Assembly: GCF_004803915.1 (NCBI RefSeq)
Contig: NZ_CP039396.1
Span: 806,001 to 870,000, forward strand
DNA length: 64,000 nt
Source of the DNA: Duncaniella dubosii
Lineage (GTDB): Bacteria; Bacteroidota; Bacteroidia; Bacteroidales; Muribaculaceae
Direction: 5' to 3'
How positions within the stretch are numbered: position 1 is the first letter of the stretch; the number at the start of each line of letters is the position of its first letter. This document shows positions 46,844 through 55,940 of the stretch, in pieces. The translations under genes were made by a program, and so were the position numbers. The notes under the pieces were generated by a model that was not told the DNA's origin, did not search any database, and worked only from the letters and a program-made list of their open reading frames with translations.

Positions 46844-48226
46844 TTTTACCGAATTTAATTGTGAATACAGAGCCTTCGCCCGTCTTGCTCTTTACATCAA
46901 TGCTCCAGCCCATTTTGTCAAGAATGCTTTTGACATAATAGAGACCGATTCCATAGCCCCTCACATCCTGACGGTTGCCGTGAGGCACCCGATAAAACTT
47001 GTTGAATATATATGGCAATGACTTCTGCGGGATGCCGATGCCGTTGTCTGACACTGAAATACCTTTGGAATCCAGTCCGACAACAATCCTGACACTTTCA
47101 CCCGAATATTTGATTGCATTGTCAATCAGATTGTTCAACACGTTTGTCAGATGAGTCCTGTCAGCTTCCACACAGACATCTCCGTCGGCCTCGACTTCAA
47201 TCTCAATCTGTTTTCCGCCTCTCATCCGCTGTGCTGCCGCTATTTCCTCGGTGAACGGCCCGAGTCTTATGGTCTCCGGTTTGAGCTTCATGGTCTTGCG
47301 ACGCTCCATGCTCATCGACAGAATGTTCTCCACCAATTCTCCGAGACGCTTCAATTGCCTGTTGGCTATTTTCAGATAGTTTTCTCTTTTCGACGGGTCA
47401 TTGCCGGTGTCATAGTTGAGCAAGGCATCGTTTGCTGAATAGGCTATGGCTATCGGAGTCTTAAGCTCATGTGTCATATTGCTGACAAAATCATCTTTCA
47501 TCTCCTCGATGGTGCGCAACCGCGAGACGGTGTGAAACAGATACATAAACGCCATTGCTATAAGCAATATAATAGCTGCGGTGGAAAGCACTATCCCCTT
47601 CATGCGATCGAATATATATTTGTCGGGGGGAGAAAAATATGCCACATAGCTTTCGCCGGAAAGCAGATTGTAGCAGACAGTGATACTGTCAAGCCCTGCT
47701 GCCGAACGGAGACGTGCATCACCGGCCACCAGCTTATTGTCAGAATCAACACTCAGCACCGAGGCAACTTCAAGATTTATGCCTTTCCGTCTGAGCGACA
47801 GACGAAACAGACTGTCCATGTCAGCGATACGAAGTTTATAGACCGGGTCAATGGTCTGATGTGCTCCATAACCGATTTCATTCACCATTATGTCAGAATA
47901 GTTTGTACCCGAGCCAACGGCGTTGTCCGTGTGGCCATTACGCTATCGTTTCCGTCCACAATGGTCACATGAAGCGTATCGCCACGGATTGAACGTGACT
48001 GTGACATGCTTTTGCCCTGATACGCTATATCCGGATTTATTTCAGGGTATTTGGTGGCTCGGTTAAGCACTTCGTCGAGATCAGCATCGCGAAGCGACTG
48101 CTCGACAAGCTCCCGTGTCTGAGCCGATATACCCTCATAGAGTTCTTTCAGGCACAACAGATTGTAGCAGAGCATCATTACGAGAGCTCCTACAAGCAGC
48201 GAACTTTTTATCTTGAAATCTTTCAT
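46836..48226 (-). CDS. Sensor histidine kinase (frameshifted in this sequence)
   Basis: Inner-membrane kinase. The first helix is SSLLVGALVMMLCYNLL near the N terminus; a periplasmic sensor region of about 170 residues follows, then the second helix GIVLSTAAIILLIAMAFMYL. HisKA has H in FVSNMTHELKTPIA. The ATPase has the N box NVLNNLIDNAIKYSG and G boxes VSDNGIGIP and GYGIGLYYVKS. One missing C near 47893 splits it; repair joins RVQTILT to IMVNEIGYG and gives 463 residues. ATG 48226 is the likely start. It pairs with the response regulator downstream. Confidence 0.9.
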
Positions 48227-48282
48227 AGGTTTGCATGCAAATTTAGTGATAATTTCCATAATCAGCCATCGCCTCCATACCT

Positions 48283-48321
48283 ATTTAAGACTAAATAAGG
48301 AGCATTTAAGACTAAATAAGG
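48283..48321. promoter_or_regulatory. Tandem 18-bp direct repeats, probable regulator binding sites
   Basis: ATTTAAGACTAAATAAGG occurs twice without change, at 48283-48300 and 48304-48321, a 21-bp period (two helical turns). Each unit also contains the inverted arms ATTTA/TAAAT. The repeats lie between the two-component genes and the divergent receptor gene, ending about 32 bp before its -7 box. Confidence 0.85.
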
Positions 48322-48353
48322 CAAGCGGTTATGATATTGATTGAATCCGGCGA

Positions 48354-48362
48354 TAATTTTGC
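48354..48362 (+). promoter_or_regulatory. -7 element of the receptor-like gene
   Basis: TAATTTTGC is a good -7 box but no TTTG is present at the -33 distance. This fits a promoter that needs an activator bound at the tandem repeats. Confidence 0.6.
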
Positions 48363-48394
48363 GTCAGTAACTCAAAACAACATCACTCTGTGTC

Positions 48395-50431
48395 ATGAAA
48401 AAAATAACATTGTTCCTTACGCTGATTTCAAGCCTCCACGCAGCCGGACAGTCAGGAATACAAGACTCAATTCCCGCTCAAGAGCTTAACGAAGTAATAG
48501 TCAGGGGCGAACGGCCTCAGATCAAAGGTCATGACGGAGTGCTGACAGTAGATCTTCCGGCCATAGTCAGAGAAAAGCCGGTGACAAATGTCCTTGAGGC
48601 ATTAAGCTATCTTCCCGGAGTTGTCGACAACAACGGCAGCATCGGACTCAGCGGTGCGACAAGTGTCACAATCATTCTTAACGGTGAACTGACGAACATG
48701 CCAGTGCAGAATTTATATCAACTGCTATATTCAACCCCCGTTGACCGACTGAAGAATGTAGAGATAATGTATGCAGCCCCGGCAAAATACCATGTAAGCG
48801 GGGCGGTCATCAACATTGTCCTCAAGACCCCGCGCCCGCTCGACGGACTGACCGGACAGCTACAGGCAGGTTATACACAGACCCGCTATCCCTCATACAA
48901 CACAGGCGCAGCCACGACATACGCATTGAAAGACTGGACTTTCGATGTCAACTGGACACTTTCGCGAAACAAGACTTATAGCCGGCAGGAAACGTACTCC
49001 AACCATCTTGTCAACGGCCAGCGGACCATGATTGAAGACGATATGCGCCAGACAGGCTACAATCTGTCAAATCTCATATATGCCTCAATAGCCTACAAGC
49101 CTTTCAGAATCACATATAACGGACAGATTACATCCGACTCGCACAACAATAGCCTGTCGACAGGAACATTCGGCCGTTACATCAACCGTTATTCTTACCT
49201 TTCGCCGACAGGCTATCACAATATCTCCCTGCGCTACACCTCTACTTTCGGTCTCACGGCAGGAGCGGACTACACTTCATATAGCGAAGACAGGGAACAG
49301 AAACTGACGAAAGACGCAACTACCCTTGTCCGGGCCTTTAACCGCCAGACCATAGAACGCTACCACACCTATATAGATATGGAACACCAGTCGGGCCGAT
49401 GGCAGATAAACTACGGTCTTGAATATCAGCATTCCGACGATCATAGCCGTCAAAGCTACATACTTCCGTCCCAAGAGGGTTTTAATGATGTCCTTAAAGA
49501 AGATGTAGCTGACGCATATATCGGTCTGCAGGCTTCATTCGACAGCGGGCTTTCATTCAGTGCCTCGGCAAAAGGTGAATATTTCCATAATGACTTGCAG
49601 CATAACTGGAACTTCATCCCTCAGCTTGGCGTGACCTACTACAAAACACCCAAAAGCATATTTCAGCTGAATTTTACGTCCCAGCGGATTTATCCGCAAT
49701 ACTGGGAACTTCACGGAGCTACATCCTATATAAATGAGTATTCGTCCATTTCAGGAAATCCGTCATTGCAACCTTACATGAATTATGCCGCCCAGCTCAG
49801 CTATATACTGAATCAGAAATACAGCGCCACGCTCTATATGCTGCATGCAGACAAATACTCTGTCCAGCTCCCCTACCAGATGCCCGACAAACTTCAGCTA
49901 TTATTTCAGACTGTAAACTTCGATTTTTCACGCACTGTCGGCCTTCAATTCAACGCACCTTTCGACATAAAGGATGTGTTCAACACCACGGCGGTTGTCA
50001 ACATATCCCACAAACAGGAAAAAGCCACCCATTTCCATGATATAGGCTTCGACAACCGGAGATGGTCATTTTACGGAGCGCTTAGCAACACCCTTAAACC
50101 ATCTCCCGGAAGTCCGCTTTCATTTTCAGCCGACGCAACATATATCACCGGCCAGATTCAAGGACCGGGCAAATTCAATCCGTTATGGAGGATTGACGCA
50201 GGGATGAAATGGCGGTTCGGAAAGCAACGGAGCTGCGAAATAAATCTGAAATTCAATGACATCTTCAATACATGGAAACCAAAACTGACCATCGACAATG
50301 CAGGACAGGACTATAAGCTGACCGCTCACGACATAGCAAGAAATCTGAGGCTGTCGTTTATCTGGAAATTCAACGGCTTCAGGCCAAAAGACCTGACAGT
50401 GGATACCTCGCGTTTCGGAACGGGCCAATGA
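48395..50431 (+). CDS. TonB-receptor-like outer-membrane beta-barrel protein
   Basis: 678 residues with a signal peptide (ITLFLTLISSLHAAGQS), a plug-like domain starting ELNEVIVRGERPQIKGHDGV and containing VLEALSYLPGVVDNNGSI, and a long barrel (outer membrane beta-barrel family) without the usual N-terminal carboxypeptidase-like domain. It is transcribed away from a two-component system with tandem repeats between them, so it is probably the main target of that system. The ligand is unknown; proteins of this group occur in Bacteroidetes as stand-alone receptors. Confidence 0.85.
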   Translation: MKKITLFLTLISSLHAAGQSGIQDSIPAQELNEVIVRGERPQIKGHDGVLTVDLPAIVREKPVTNVLEALSYLPGVVDNNGSIGLSGATSVTIILNGELTNMPVQNLYQLLYSTPVDRLKNVEIMYAAPAKYHVSGAVINIVLKTPRPLDGLTGQLQAGYTQTRYPSYNTGAATTYALKDWTFDVNWTLSRNKTYSRQETYSNHLVNGQRTMIEDDMRQTGYNLSNLIYASIAYKPFRITYNGQITSDSHNNSLSTGTFGRYINRYSYLSPTGYHNISLRYTSTFGLTAGADYTSYSEDREQKLTKDATTLVRAFNRQTIERYHTYIDMEHQSGRWQINYGLEYQHSDDHSRQSYILPSQEGFNDVLKEDVADAYIGLQASFDSGLSFSASAKGEYFHNDLQHNWNFIPQLGVTYYKTPKSIFQLNFTSQRIYPQYWELHGATSYINEYSSISGNPSLQPYMNYAAQLSYILNQKYSATLYMLHADKYSVQLPYQMPDKLQLLFQTVNFDFSRTVGLQFNAPFDIKDVFNTTAVVNISHKQEKATHFHDIGFDNRRWSFYGALSNTLKPSPGSPLSFSADATYITGQIQGPGKFNPLWRIDAGMKWRFGKQRSCEINLKFNDIFNTWKPKLTIDNAGQDYKLTAHDIARNLRLSFIWKFNGFRPKDLTVDTSRFGTGQ

Positions 50432-50495
50432 CTCTCCACGACACTTCAAATTTCAGGCTACAGACATGGTGTAAATTCGTTCTCATAAGAAACTG

Positions 50496-50523
50496 AATCA
50501 CAACAGAGTGTGATTTATAATTT
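50496..50523 (+). terminator. Weak terminator after the receptor-like gene
   Basis: AATCACA pairs with TGTGATT (7 bp, 6-nt loop), followed by TATAATTTT. The stem is AT-rich and short. Confidence 0.4.
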
Positions 50524-50589
50524 TCACTGCAAATTTATATGTTTTTTATTATTCCGGCATATATTTTCGGTCAATCAGACACTATTATG

Positions 50590-50598
50590 TAAATTTGC
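50590..50598 (+). promoter_or_regulatory. -7 element of the EamA transporter gene
   Basis: TAAATTTGC, with TTTC about 21 bp upstream as a partial -33 box. It lies 22 bp before the start codon. Confidence 0.55.
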
Positions 50599-50619
50599 AA
50601 AGTCAAAAAGCACCAGTTC

Positions 50620-51495
50620 ATGAAACGCAGCAGCAACTTCATTCCACATCTCTTTGCTTCAATCTCGGTTATAGTGTGGGGAGTCACATTTGTCTCTACC
50701 AAAGTCCTGATCGGACAAGGGCTTACACCGCTACAGATATTCGTCTACCGCTTCGCCCTTGCCTATGTGTGCATGCTGCCGCTCATGCGCCGTCTGTGGG
50801 CCAATAGCCTTAAAGACGAAATCTGTCTTGCTCTCGGAGGTCTGTCTGGAGGATCGCTCTACTTCCTCACCGAAAACACGGCGCTCGGCATAACATTCGC
50901 CTCCAACGTATCGCTCCTCATCTGCACCGCCCCTATCTTCACCATCATCCTCGACCGTATCATCTGGAAGACACCTTTGCGCAAAAGCCTGCTCGTCGGG
51001 TCGCTGATTGCGCTCGTCGGAGTCGCCGTCGTGATAATCAACGGAAACTTGGAGTTTAAAATCAGTCCTCTCGGCGACTTTCTGACCATCGTCGCGGCGA
51101 TACTATGGGCTATCTACAGTATCATTGTGAGAAAACTCAGCCGCACATACGACACATTCTTCATCTCGCGCAAGGTGTTTTTCTATGGAGTGGTCTCCGT
51201 GCTGCCACTTTTCATCGCATCCACCTCTCCGGCGGAACTATCACTGCTCGGCCGAAGCGCCGTGTGGTCCAACATTATGTTTCTCGGCATCATGGCCTCG
51301 ATGCTCTGCTACATGATGTGGAACGTCTCGGTCAAAGCCCTCGGCGCGGACAAGGCATCAAACTATATCTATGTCAACCCGCTTGTGACAATAATCGCCT
51401 CCGCAATCTTCCTCGGCGAACCGCTGACAGTCTTCACCTTCATAGGCGCGGCCGCCATCATCGGCGGAGTCTTCATAGCCGAACGCTGCGGATGA
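50620..51495 (+). CDS. EamA/DMT-family transporter
   Basis: 291-residue inner-membrane protein with ten predicted helices arranged as two EamA repeats: about 8-140 (beginning LFASISVIVWGVTFVSTKVL) and about 150-288 (beginning GDFLTIVAAILWAIYSIIVRKL). DMT transporters export metabolites or amino acids; the substrate cannot be told. It appears to be a single-gene unit with its own promoter, followed 125 bp later by gldE. Confidence 0.92.
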   Translation: MKRSSNFIPHLFASISVIVWGVTFVSTKVLIGQGLTPLQIFVYRFALAYVCMLPLMRRLWANSLKDEICLALGGLSGGSLYFLTENTALGITFASNVSLLICTAPIFTIILDRIIWKTPLRKSLLVGSLIALVGVAVVIINGNLEFKISPLGDFLTIVAAILWAIYSIIVRKLSRTYDTFFISRKVFFYGVVSVLPLFIASTSPAELSLLGRSAVWSNIMFLGIMASMLCYMMWNVSVKALGADKASNYIYVNPLVTIIASAIFLGEPLTVFTFIGAAAIIGGVFIAERCG

Positions 51496-51551
51496 GAATC
51501 CCCGGGAAATAATTGTTGCATGAAATACAATGCCAATCACTAAAAAATTAC

Positions 51552-51560
51552 TATCTTTGC
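51552..51560 (+). promoter_or_regulatory. -7 element of the gldE operon
   Basis: TATCTTTGC matches TAnnTTTG and lies 61 bp before the TTG start of gldE. The -33 region is weak. Confidence 0.5.
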
Positions 51561-51620
51561 AGCGATAACACCGACGGCGCGATTATGCCGGAGGATTTTG
51601 TATAACTTATATTTTTAGTC

Positions 51621-53000
51621 TTGGACTCAGACCCTTTACCGGCCACTGAACAGGTGGCAAGCTTTCTACTTGACATCATCAACAATCCCCTGCTGAGCAT
51701 CCCGGCCATGTCAACGGCTCAGATTGTATCGCTATCGCTGGCAATTATAGCCCTCGTCATTTCCGGATTCGTCTCAGGCAGTGAAATCTCATTTTTCTCG
51801 CTTACACCCGTACAGTGCGATGAACTCGAAGAGTCTTCTTCGGGTGAGCGCGTGATGCGCCTGTTGCGTGTGCCCGAAAGGCTACTCGCTACCATCCTCA
51901 TAATCAACAATCTGGTCAACGTGACCATCGTTGTGCTGTGTAACTTCGCACTCGGCCCGATATTTTCAGGGATGAGCGCCGTGTGGAGCTTCATCCTCCA
52001 GACCGTGTTGCTTACATTCCTGATCCTGCTTTTCGGCGAAATCCTTCCGAAACTATATGCCAACTCCAACAATCTGGCATGGGCAAAAATGGCTGCGCCT
52101 GTGCTTGAAGCCGGCGTGAAACTTTTCTATCCGCTTTCATCAGTGCTTGTCAAAAGCAGCGGCATAGTGAAAAAGGTCGTGACCAAGGAGAATACCGCGG
52201 TAACCGCCGATGACCTCTCGCAGGCTCTCGAAATAGCACAGGTGACCGACGGCGACAACAAAGACATGCTCGAAGGAATCCTCAAGTTCGGCGACACAAC
52301 CGCATCCGAAGTGATGACTCCACGTGTCGACGTGACAGGACTCGATGTCGACGACGACTTCGCTGAAGTGATGAAGGTTGTGATCGAGAGCGGTTTCGCT
52401 CGTCTGCCGGTCTATGAAAATTCGATGGACAACATCAAGGGGGTTCTTTATTCGCGTGACCTCCTCCCATATATCGGCCGGACCAAAGAGGAATTCGAAT
52501 GGCAGAAGCTGATGCGCGAACCCTATTTCGTCCCCGAATCACGCATGATCGACGATCTTCTTGAAGATTTCCGCTCACGCCGTGTCCATCTCGCCATCGT
52601 TGTCGATGAATTCGGAGGCACACAGGGCATTGTGACCCTCGAAGATGTGCTTGAAGAAATCGTCGGTGACATCGACGACGAGTATGACGTCGAAGAGAAA
52701 AACTATCGCCGTCTGCCCGACGACACCTATATATTCGAAGGCAAGACACTGCTCAACGACTTTTTCCGTGTCACAGACCTCGATGAAGACGACTATTCGT
52801 CAGTCACCGAAGACTGCGAGACTCTTGCCGGAATGCTCCTTGCAATCAAAGGCGACTTCCCGAAAGAAAAAGAGTCGATTGTCTACGGCCGCTGCCGTTT
52901 CCTCATACTGTCGATTCATCAGCACCGCATAGTCAACGTGCGTGTCAAGGTTATGTCTGAAGTACAGCCCGACCAGATGACACCCTCACAGACAGTCTGA
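51621..53000 (+). CDS. gldE: Gliding-motility-associated protein GldE (CNNM/CorC-like)
   Basis: 459-residue membrane protein: DUF21/CNNM transmembrane domain (about 30-200, with LAIIALVISGFVSGSEISFF), two CBS domains (VMTPRVDVTGLDVDDDF, then VPESRMIDDLLEDF), and a C-terminal CorC/HlyC domain. The TTG start at 51621 is chosen because LDSDPLPATEQ matches the usual GldE beginning (M-D-x-D-P-L-P); the next ATG (51708) would cut this off. In Flavobacterium GldE supports gliding and GldD function; here it forms the conserved gldE-gldD-phosphopantetheinyl transferase set found also in non-gliding gut species. Confidence 0.92.
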   Translation: MDSDPLPATEQVASFLLDIINNPLLSIPAMSTAQIVSLSLAIIALVISGFVSGSEISFFSLTPVQCDELEESSSGERVMRLLRVPERLLATILIINNLVNVTIVVLCNFALGPIFSGMSAVWSFILQTVLLTFLILLFGEILPKLYANSNNLAWAKMAAPVLEAGVKLFYPLSSVLVKSSGIVKKVVTKENTAVTADDLSQALEIAQVTDGDNKDMLEGILKFGDTTASEVMTPRVDVTGLDVDDDFAEVMKVVIESGFARLPVYENSMDNIKGVLYSRDLLPYIGRTKEEFEWQKLMREPYFVPESRMIDDLLEDFRSRRVHLAIVVDEFGGTQGIVTLEDVLEEIVGDIDDEYDVEEKNYRRLPDDTYIFEGKTLLNDFFRVTDLDEDDYSSVTEDCETLAGMLLAIKGDFPKEKESIVYGRCRFLILSIHQHRIVNVRVKVMSEVQPDQMTPSQTV

Positions 53001-53025
53001 CCTACAGAAGCCTTATCCGAAAGCC

Positions 53026-53625
53026 ATGACAGCCCTCCTCAGATTCATGCCCCCGGCAGTGACAGCCTGTGTGGTTCTCGCTGCCGCCGTCGCTTGTTCA
53101 AACGGCGACAACTCCAATTCAGCCGTGCCAAAGCCCGACGCATGGCCACGCATCGAGACTCCGGCTGAGGACTATACAGTCCATGAATTCAATTCCGTAA
53201 GCATTCCGCTCAACAGCGCAGCCACAGTCACCTCGCGCGAAAAAGACGGAGGCGTGTGGATCGACATATCATATCCGACATTCCACAACACACGGCTCTA
53301 TCTGACACTCCTGCCGGCCGCATCGTCAGAAAATCTCGCGAAAATACTCGACAACCGGCGCGAACGCATGGAACTTAACAGCGGAGGCGCTATGACTGAG
53401 CTGACTGAACTGACATCCGACGGAGGCTGGCAGTGTCTGCTCGCCATGACGCGCAGTTCGCTCACAACACCACTGCAAATCCTTGCCCACGACGGAAAAA
53501 ATGTGATTTCAGGCACACTCTATTTCAACTTTCCTCCTGCAACCAGCCCTGATTCCGTCAGTCCGATAGTCGATGCCGTAAACCGCGACCTCATCCACAC
53601 CCTGAAGCATATCCGTACGCAATGA
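53026..53625 (+). CDS. gldD: GldD-like lipoprotein
   Basis: 199 residues. The signal and lipobox are FMPPAVTACVVLAAAVACSNG (Cys about 24). The mature start PKPDAWPRIETP matches the family PKPxGYPRIxxP pattern, followed by a beta-rich GldD domain (WIDISYPTFHNTRLYLTLL). It begins 25 bp after gldE and its end overlaps the phosphopantetheinyl transferase start, so the three genes form an operon. The role outside gliding bacteria is unknown, probably envelope-related. Confidence 0.9.
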   Translation: MTALLRFMPPAVTACVVLAAAVACSNGDNSNSAVPKPDAWPRIETPAEDYTVHEFNSVSIPLNSAATVTSREKDGGVWIDISYPTFHNTRLYLTLLPAASSENLAKILDNRRERMELNSGGAMTELTELTSDGGWQCLLAMTRSSLTTPLQILAHDGKNVISGTLYFNFPPATSPDSVSPIVDAVNRDLIHTLKHIRTQ

Positions 53626-54203
53626 TGACGAGCATAGATTTTCAGGACTGCACCGTCCACCTAATCCCCCTACCTCAACCACAGCCGGGCGACGACAAGC
53701 GACACCGCGAACGCGAAGCCTGTGCATCACTCGTCGCAAAAGCATTCGGAAGCTGTTCCCGGACAGCCCATTACGAGGATGGAGCGCCGTATGTCGACAC
53801 TAATCCCGACATCCCGATATCCATATCGCACTCCGACACCACATGCGCTCTCGCAATCGCACGGAGCCGACACATGTGCATAGGCATAGACATCGAACGC
53901 CCGCGCATGCAGCTAAGACGCGTGGCCGCCAGATTCCTTACCGACGACGAATACCCCAAACTCTGCCTACTCGACGAAGACCGGCAACTCGACCATCTGC
54001 TGAAAAAATGGACCGCCAAAGAGGCCGTCTACAAAGCGGCACGCACTCCCGGACTCGGACTGAAAGAAATCCAAGTTTCCGACGATTTCAGCCGTGCAGA
54101 AACCCCGGGACAGGCCTACCGTATCTCATACCACCGTTTCAGCGACGGGGAAATGCTCTGCATAGCGCTCTCCGAAGATGACCGCGCTCAATTGATTTCA
54201 TAA
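53622..54203 (+). CDS. 4'-phosphopantetheinyl transferase
   Basis: 193-residue Sfp-type enzyme that attaches the pantetheine arm to carrier proteins. The Mg-binding motif GIDIERPR (about 87-94) and the WTAKEAVYKAAR motif (about 127-138) are intact, and the substrate loop IPISISHSDTTCALAIA precedes them. It overlaps gldD by 4 nt. Its last 16 bp overlap the 3' end of the convergent S24 regulator gene, an unusually tight tail-to-tail arrangement. Confidence 0.93.
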   Translation: MMTSIDFQDCTVHLIPLPQPQPGDDKRHREREACASLVAKAFGSCSRTAHYEDGAPYVDTNPDIPISISHSDTTCALAIARSRHMCIGIDIERPRMQLRRVAARFLTDDEYPKLCLLDEDRQLDHLLKKWTAKEAVYKAARTPGLGLKEIQVSDDFSRAETPGQAYRISYHRFSDGEMLCIALSEDDRAQLIS

Positions 54204-55005
54204 TTGATAATCGCCTCCACGACATAGAGCGACCGTATGTCGGAACGAGCCACATCCATGTCGTCGTATGCGGGATTGTCGCTGTGGAGTATCACCATCG
54301 ACGGATCAGGATGGCGGCGCAGATACTTGACCATACGAAATTCAGGGAGATCTACAACATAAATCTGCCCCCAGAAAATATTGCGCATGTCGCTAATCTT
54401 ACGTATCGCCACATATCCACCGTTGACAATGCGTGGCATCATGCTGTCGCCCCTCACCTTTAATATATGGCAGCCGGGAGGAATCCCCGGAATGTCAATA
54501 GCCCCGATCGGACGTATTTCGCCGAAAAGCGCGTCAAGACTCCTGCAACCGGCGGTAACGTCAAGGTCGTAGACAGGCGTGGCATGAAGGATTTCTGCTC
54601 AATCGGCATGTCGTCAGGACTTATTTCCTTAGCTATAGGCTGTTTGTCAAACGGCAGTCCCGTACCATCGCGAAGCCACGGTTTCGACACCCCCAGATCG
54701 GCCACAATGCGGTTGACAAGCCCTTCGGAAAAAGGCAGTTTCCCGTTGAGCACTTTTGAGAGATTTGAGGCATCAATCCTCAGCAATGCGGCAAGCCGTC
54801 TCTGCGACAAGCGTTTCAGCCCCATGAGATAACGCACCCGTCCTATTATAGCTTCCGAATCAATCTGCGACACCTGAGCAGACTCACCGCCGGCAGACTC
54901 GGCAACCGAAACATCGTCCACGGATATTCCCACAACACCACGAAGGCTGCCATTCGACGACTTCCCGTCGGCAACATATCTATCCATCGTATCAGAGTCA
55001 AGCAT
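54188..55005 (-). CDS. S24/LexA-like helix-turn-helix regulator (frameshifted in this sequence)
   Basis: Repressor-like protein: an N-terminal disordered part, a helix-turn-helix (about 55-110, LSQRRLAALLRIDASNLSKVL) and a C-terminal S24 peptidase domain. One missing C near 54597 breaks the linker; repair gives IEPEILHATPVYDLDVTAGCRSL and a 272-residue protein. The repaired form has an Ala-Gly cleavage pair (TAGC), the catalytic serine in VRGDSMMPRI and the lysine in FRMVKYLRR, so self-cleavage as in LexA or CI is possible. It may respond to DNA damage or be a remnant of mobile-element control. Confidence 0.85.
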
Positions 55006-55051
55006 AGTATAATGAATTAAGTCAAGGATTAAACAACTGTAATATCACCAA

Positions 55052-55083
55052 CAAATATATAATAATGTGGTAGTTTTGTCAAG
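55052..55083 (-). promoter_or_regulatory. Promoter of the S24 regulator
   Basis: On the minus strand CTTG (55083-55080), a 20-bp spacer and TATATTTG (55059-55052) fit the Bacteroidetes promoter. Confidence 0.65.
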
Positions 55084-55205
55084 TTAAAATAGCTTAAACT
55101 TTTCTTCGACATATACATAGCTCGACGAATCATTATTACTTTTAAACCACATCTCTCCACACCATGCGTCAAGCAAATTCAAACAACTTTGAAAACAATG
55201 TTAAA

Positions 55206-55244
55206 AACTTTTTCTGAAAAAATTTTGCAGTTTCAGAAAAAGTT
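55206..55244. repeat. Perfect 14-bp inverted repeat over the tRNA-Met promoter
   Basis: AACTTTTTCTGAAA (55206-55219) and TTTCAGAAAAAGTT (55231-55244) are exact complements separated by 11 bp. The -33 box of the tRNA-Met promoter (55224-55227) lies in the centre, so a protein bound here would block it. The S24 regulator gene diverges 200 bp upstream and is one candidate partner. Confidence 0.75.
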
Positions 55245-55254
55245 CCTACCTTTG
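55224..55254 (+). promoter_or_regulatory. Promoter of tRNA-Met
   Basis: TTTG (55224-55227), a 19-bp spacer and TACCTTTG (55247-55254) match the Bacteroidetes promoter. The start point is about 30 nt before the tRNA. Confidence 0.82.
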
Positions 55255-55293
55255 CCCTCGCAAAAGCAAAAGAATCTCATCGAGGGATTTTAT

Positions 55294-55367
55294 GGCGAGA
55301 TAGCTCAGTTGGTTAGAGCGTCGGATTCATAACCCGGAGGTCCCGAGTTCAATTCTCGGTCTCGCTA
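55294..55367 (+). tRNA. tRNA-Met(CAT)
   Basis: 74-nt cloverleaf with acceptor GGCGAGA/TCTCGCT, D arm GCTC/GAGC, anticodon loop TTCATAA (anticodon CAT) and T arm CCGAG/CTCGG. The anticodon stem has one A-C mismatch next to the loop. Elongator type is most likely; a CAT-bearing tRNA-Ile cannot be fully excluded. Confidence 0.9.
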
Positions 55368-55371
55368 CAAT

Positions 55372-55409
55372 AAAATCGGTCATATTCACGCGAGTATGAC
55401 CGATTTTTC
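55372..55409 (+). terminator. Terminator after tRNA-Met
   Basis: AAAATCGGTCATA pairs with TATGACCGATTTT (13 bp) around a 10-nt loop and is followed by T residues. Confidence 0.88.
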
Positions 55410-55440
55410 TTTGAAATTACGAAAAGAATTTGTAATTTTG
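55410..55440 (+). promoter_or_regulatory. Promoter of rpsU
   Basis: TTTG (55410-55413), a 19-bp spacer and TAATTTTG (55433-55440). It begins right at the end of the tRNA terminator, and the leader is about 107 nt. Confidence 0.8.
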
Positions 55441-55554
55441 CCCCGCAATTTGGATGAATGTTTCGAGACATGCTTTCCAAAGCCTCCGACATCCGTCCGA
55501 AAAGCAAGATTAACAACATATTATTAATTTAAAACCTATAATCAAGAAACCAAA

Positions 55555-55746
55555 ATGATTATCGTACAAGTAAAAGAAGGTGAAAATATCGAAAAGGCAC
55601 TGAAGAAATTCAAGCGTAAATTTGAAAAAACCGGCATCGTTCGCGAGCTCCGTTCACGTCAGGCTTTCCAGAAGCCCTCTGTGACCAACCGCAAGAAAAT
55701 GATGAAGGCTGTCTACGTTCAGCAGCTCCGCGCTAACGAAGAGTAA
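55555..55746 (+). CDS. rpsU: 30S ribosomal protein S21
   Basis: 63-residue basic protein of the small ribosomal subunit, placed near the 3' end of 16S rRNA. The family start IIVQVKEGENIEKALKKFKR and the conserved REL..RQAFQKPS segment are intact, as is the lysine-rich tail VTNRKKMMKAVYVQQLR. Length is normal for Bacteroidetes. In this phylum S21 is thought to help hide the anti-Shine-Dalgarno sequence, which fits the lack of such sites before most genes here. It has its own promoter and a long leader. Confidence 0.97.
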   Translation: MIIVQVKEGENIEKALKKFKRKFEKTGIVRELRSRQAFQKPSVTNRKKMMKAVYVQQLRANEE

Positions 55747-55840
55747 TCCTGAACCCCGATTTTTCAAATCAATCGAAAGGAGGCAGAATCCACTCCGGAA
55801 ATATCACCCGAATTTATTTGATAAACACATAAACGCTATC

Positions 55841-55884
55841 ATGGCGGTGAGGATTGGCTGATGCCAATCCCCATCGCTATTGTT
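55841..55884 (+). terminator. Long hairpin between rpsU and the glycosidase-like gene
   Basis: Bases 55841-55858 pair with 55863-55880 as an 18-bp stem with one mismatch and loop TGAT, followed by TGTTAT. It probably terminates rpsU transcription. Confidence 0.7.
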
Positions 55885-55940
55885 ATAAACTAATCTGCCG
55901 ACAATTCACAACGGCCTGCCATAACCTACAGACTGCCAAA

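Noticed and set aside
55854..55940. Upstream extension of the glycosidase-like gene
   Set aside because: It overlaps the terminator hairpin region and lacks signal-peptide character; ATG 55941 is followed directly by a signal and lipobox.
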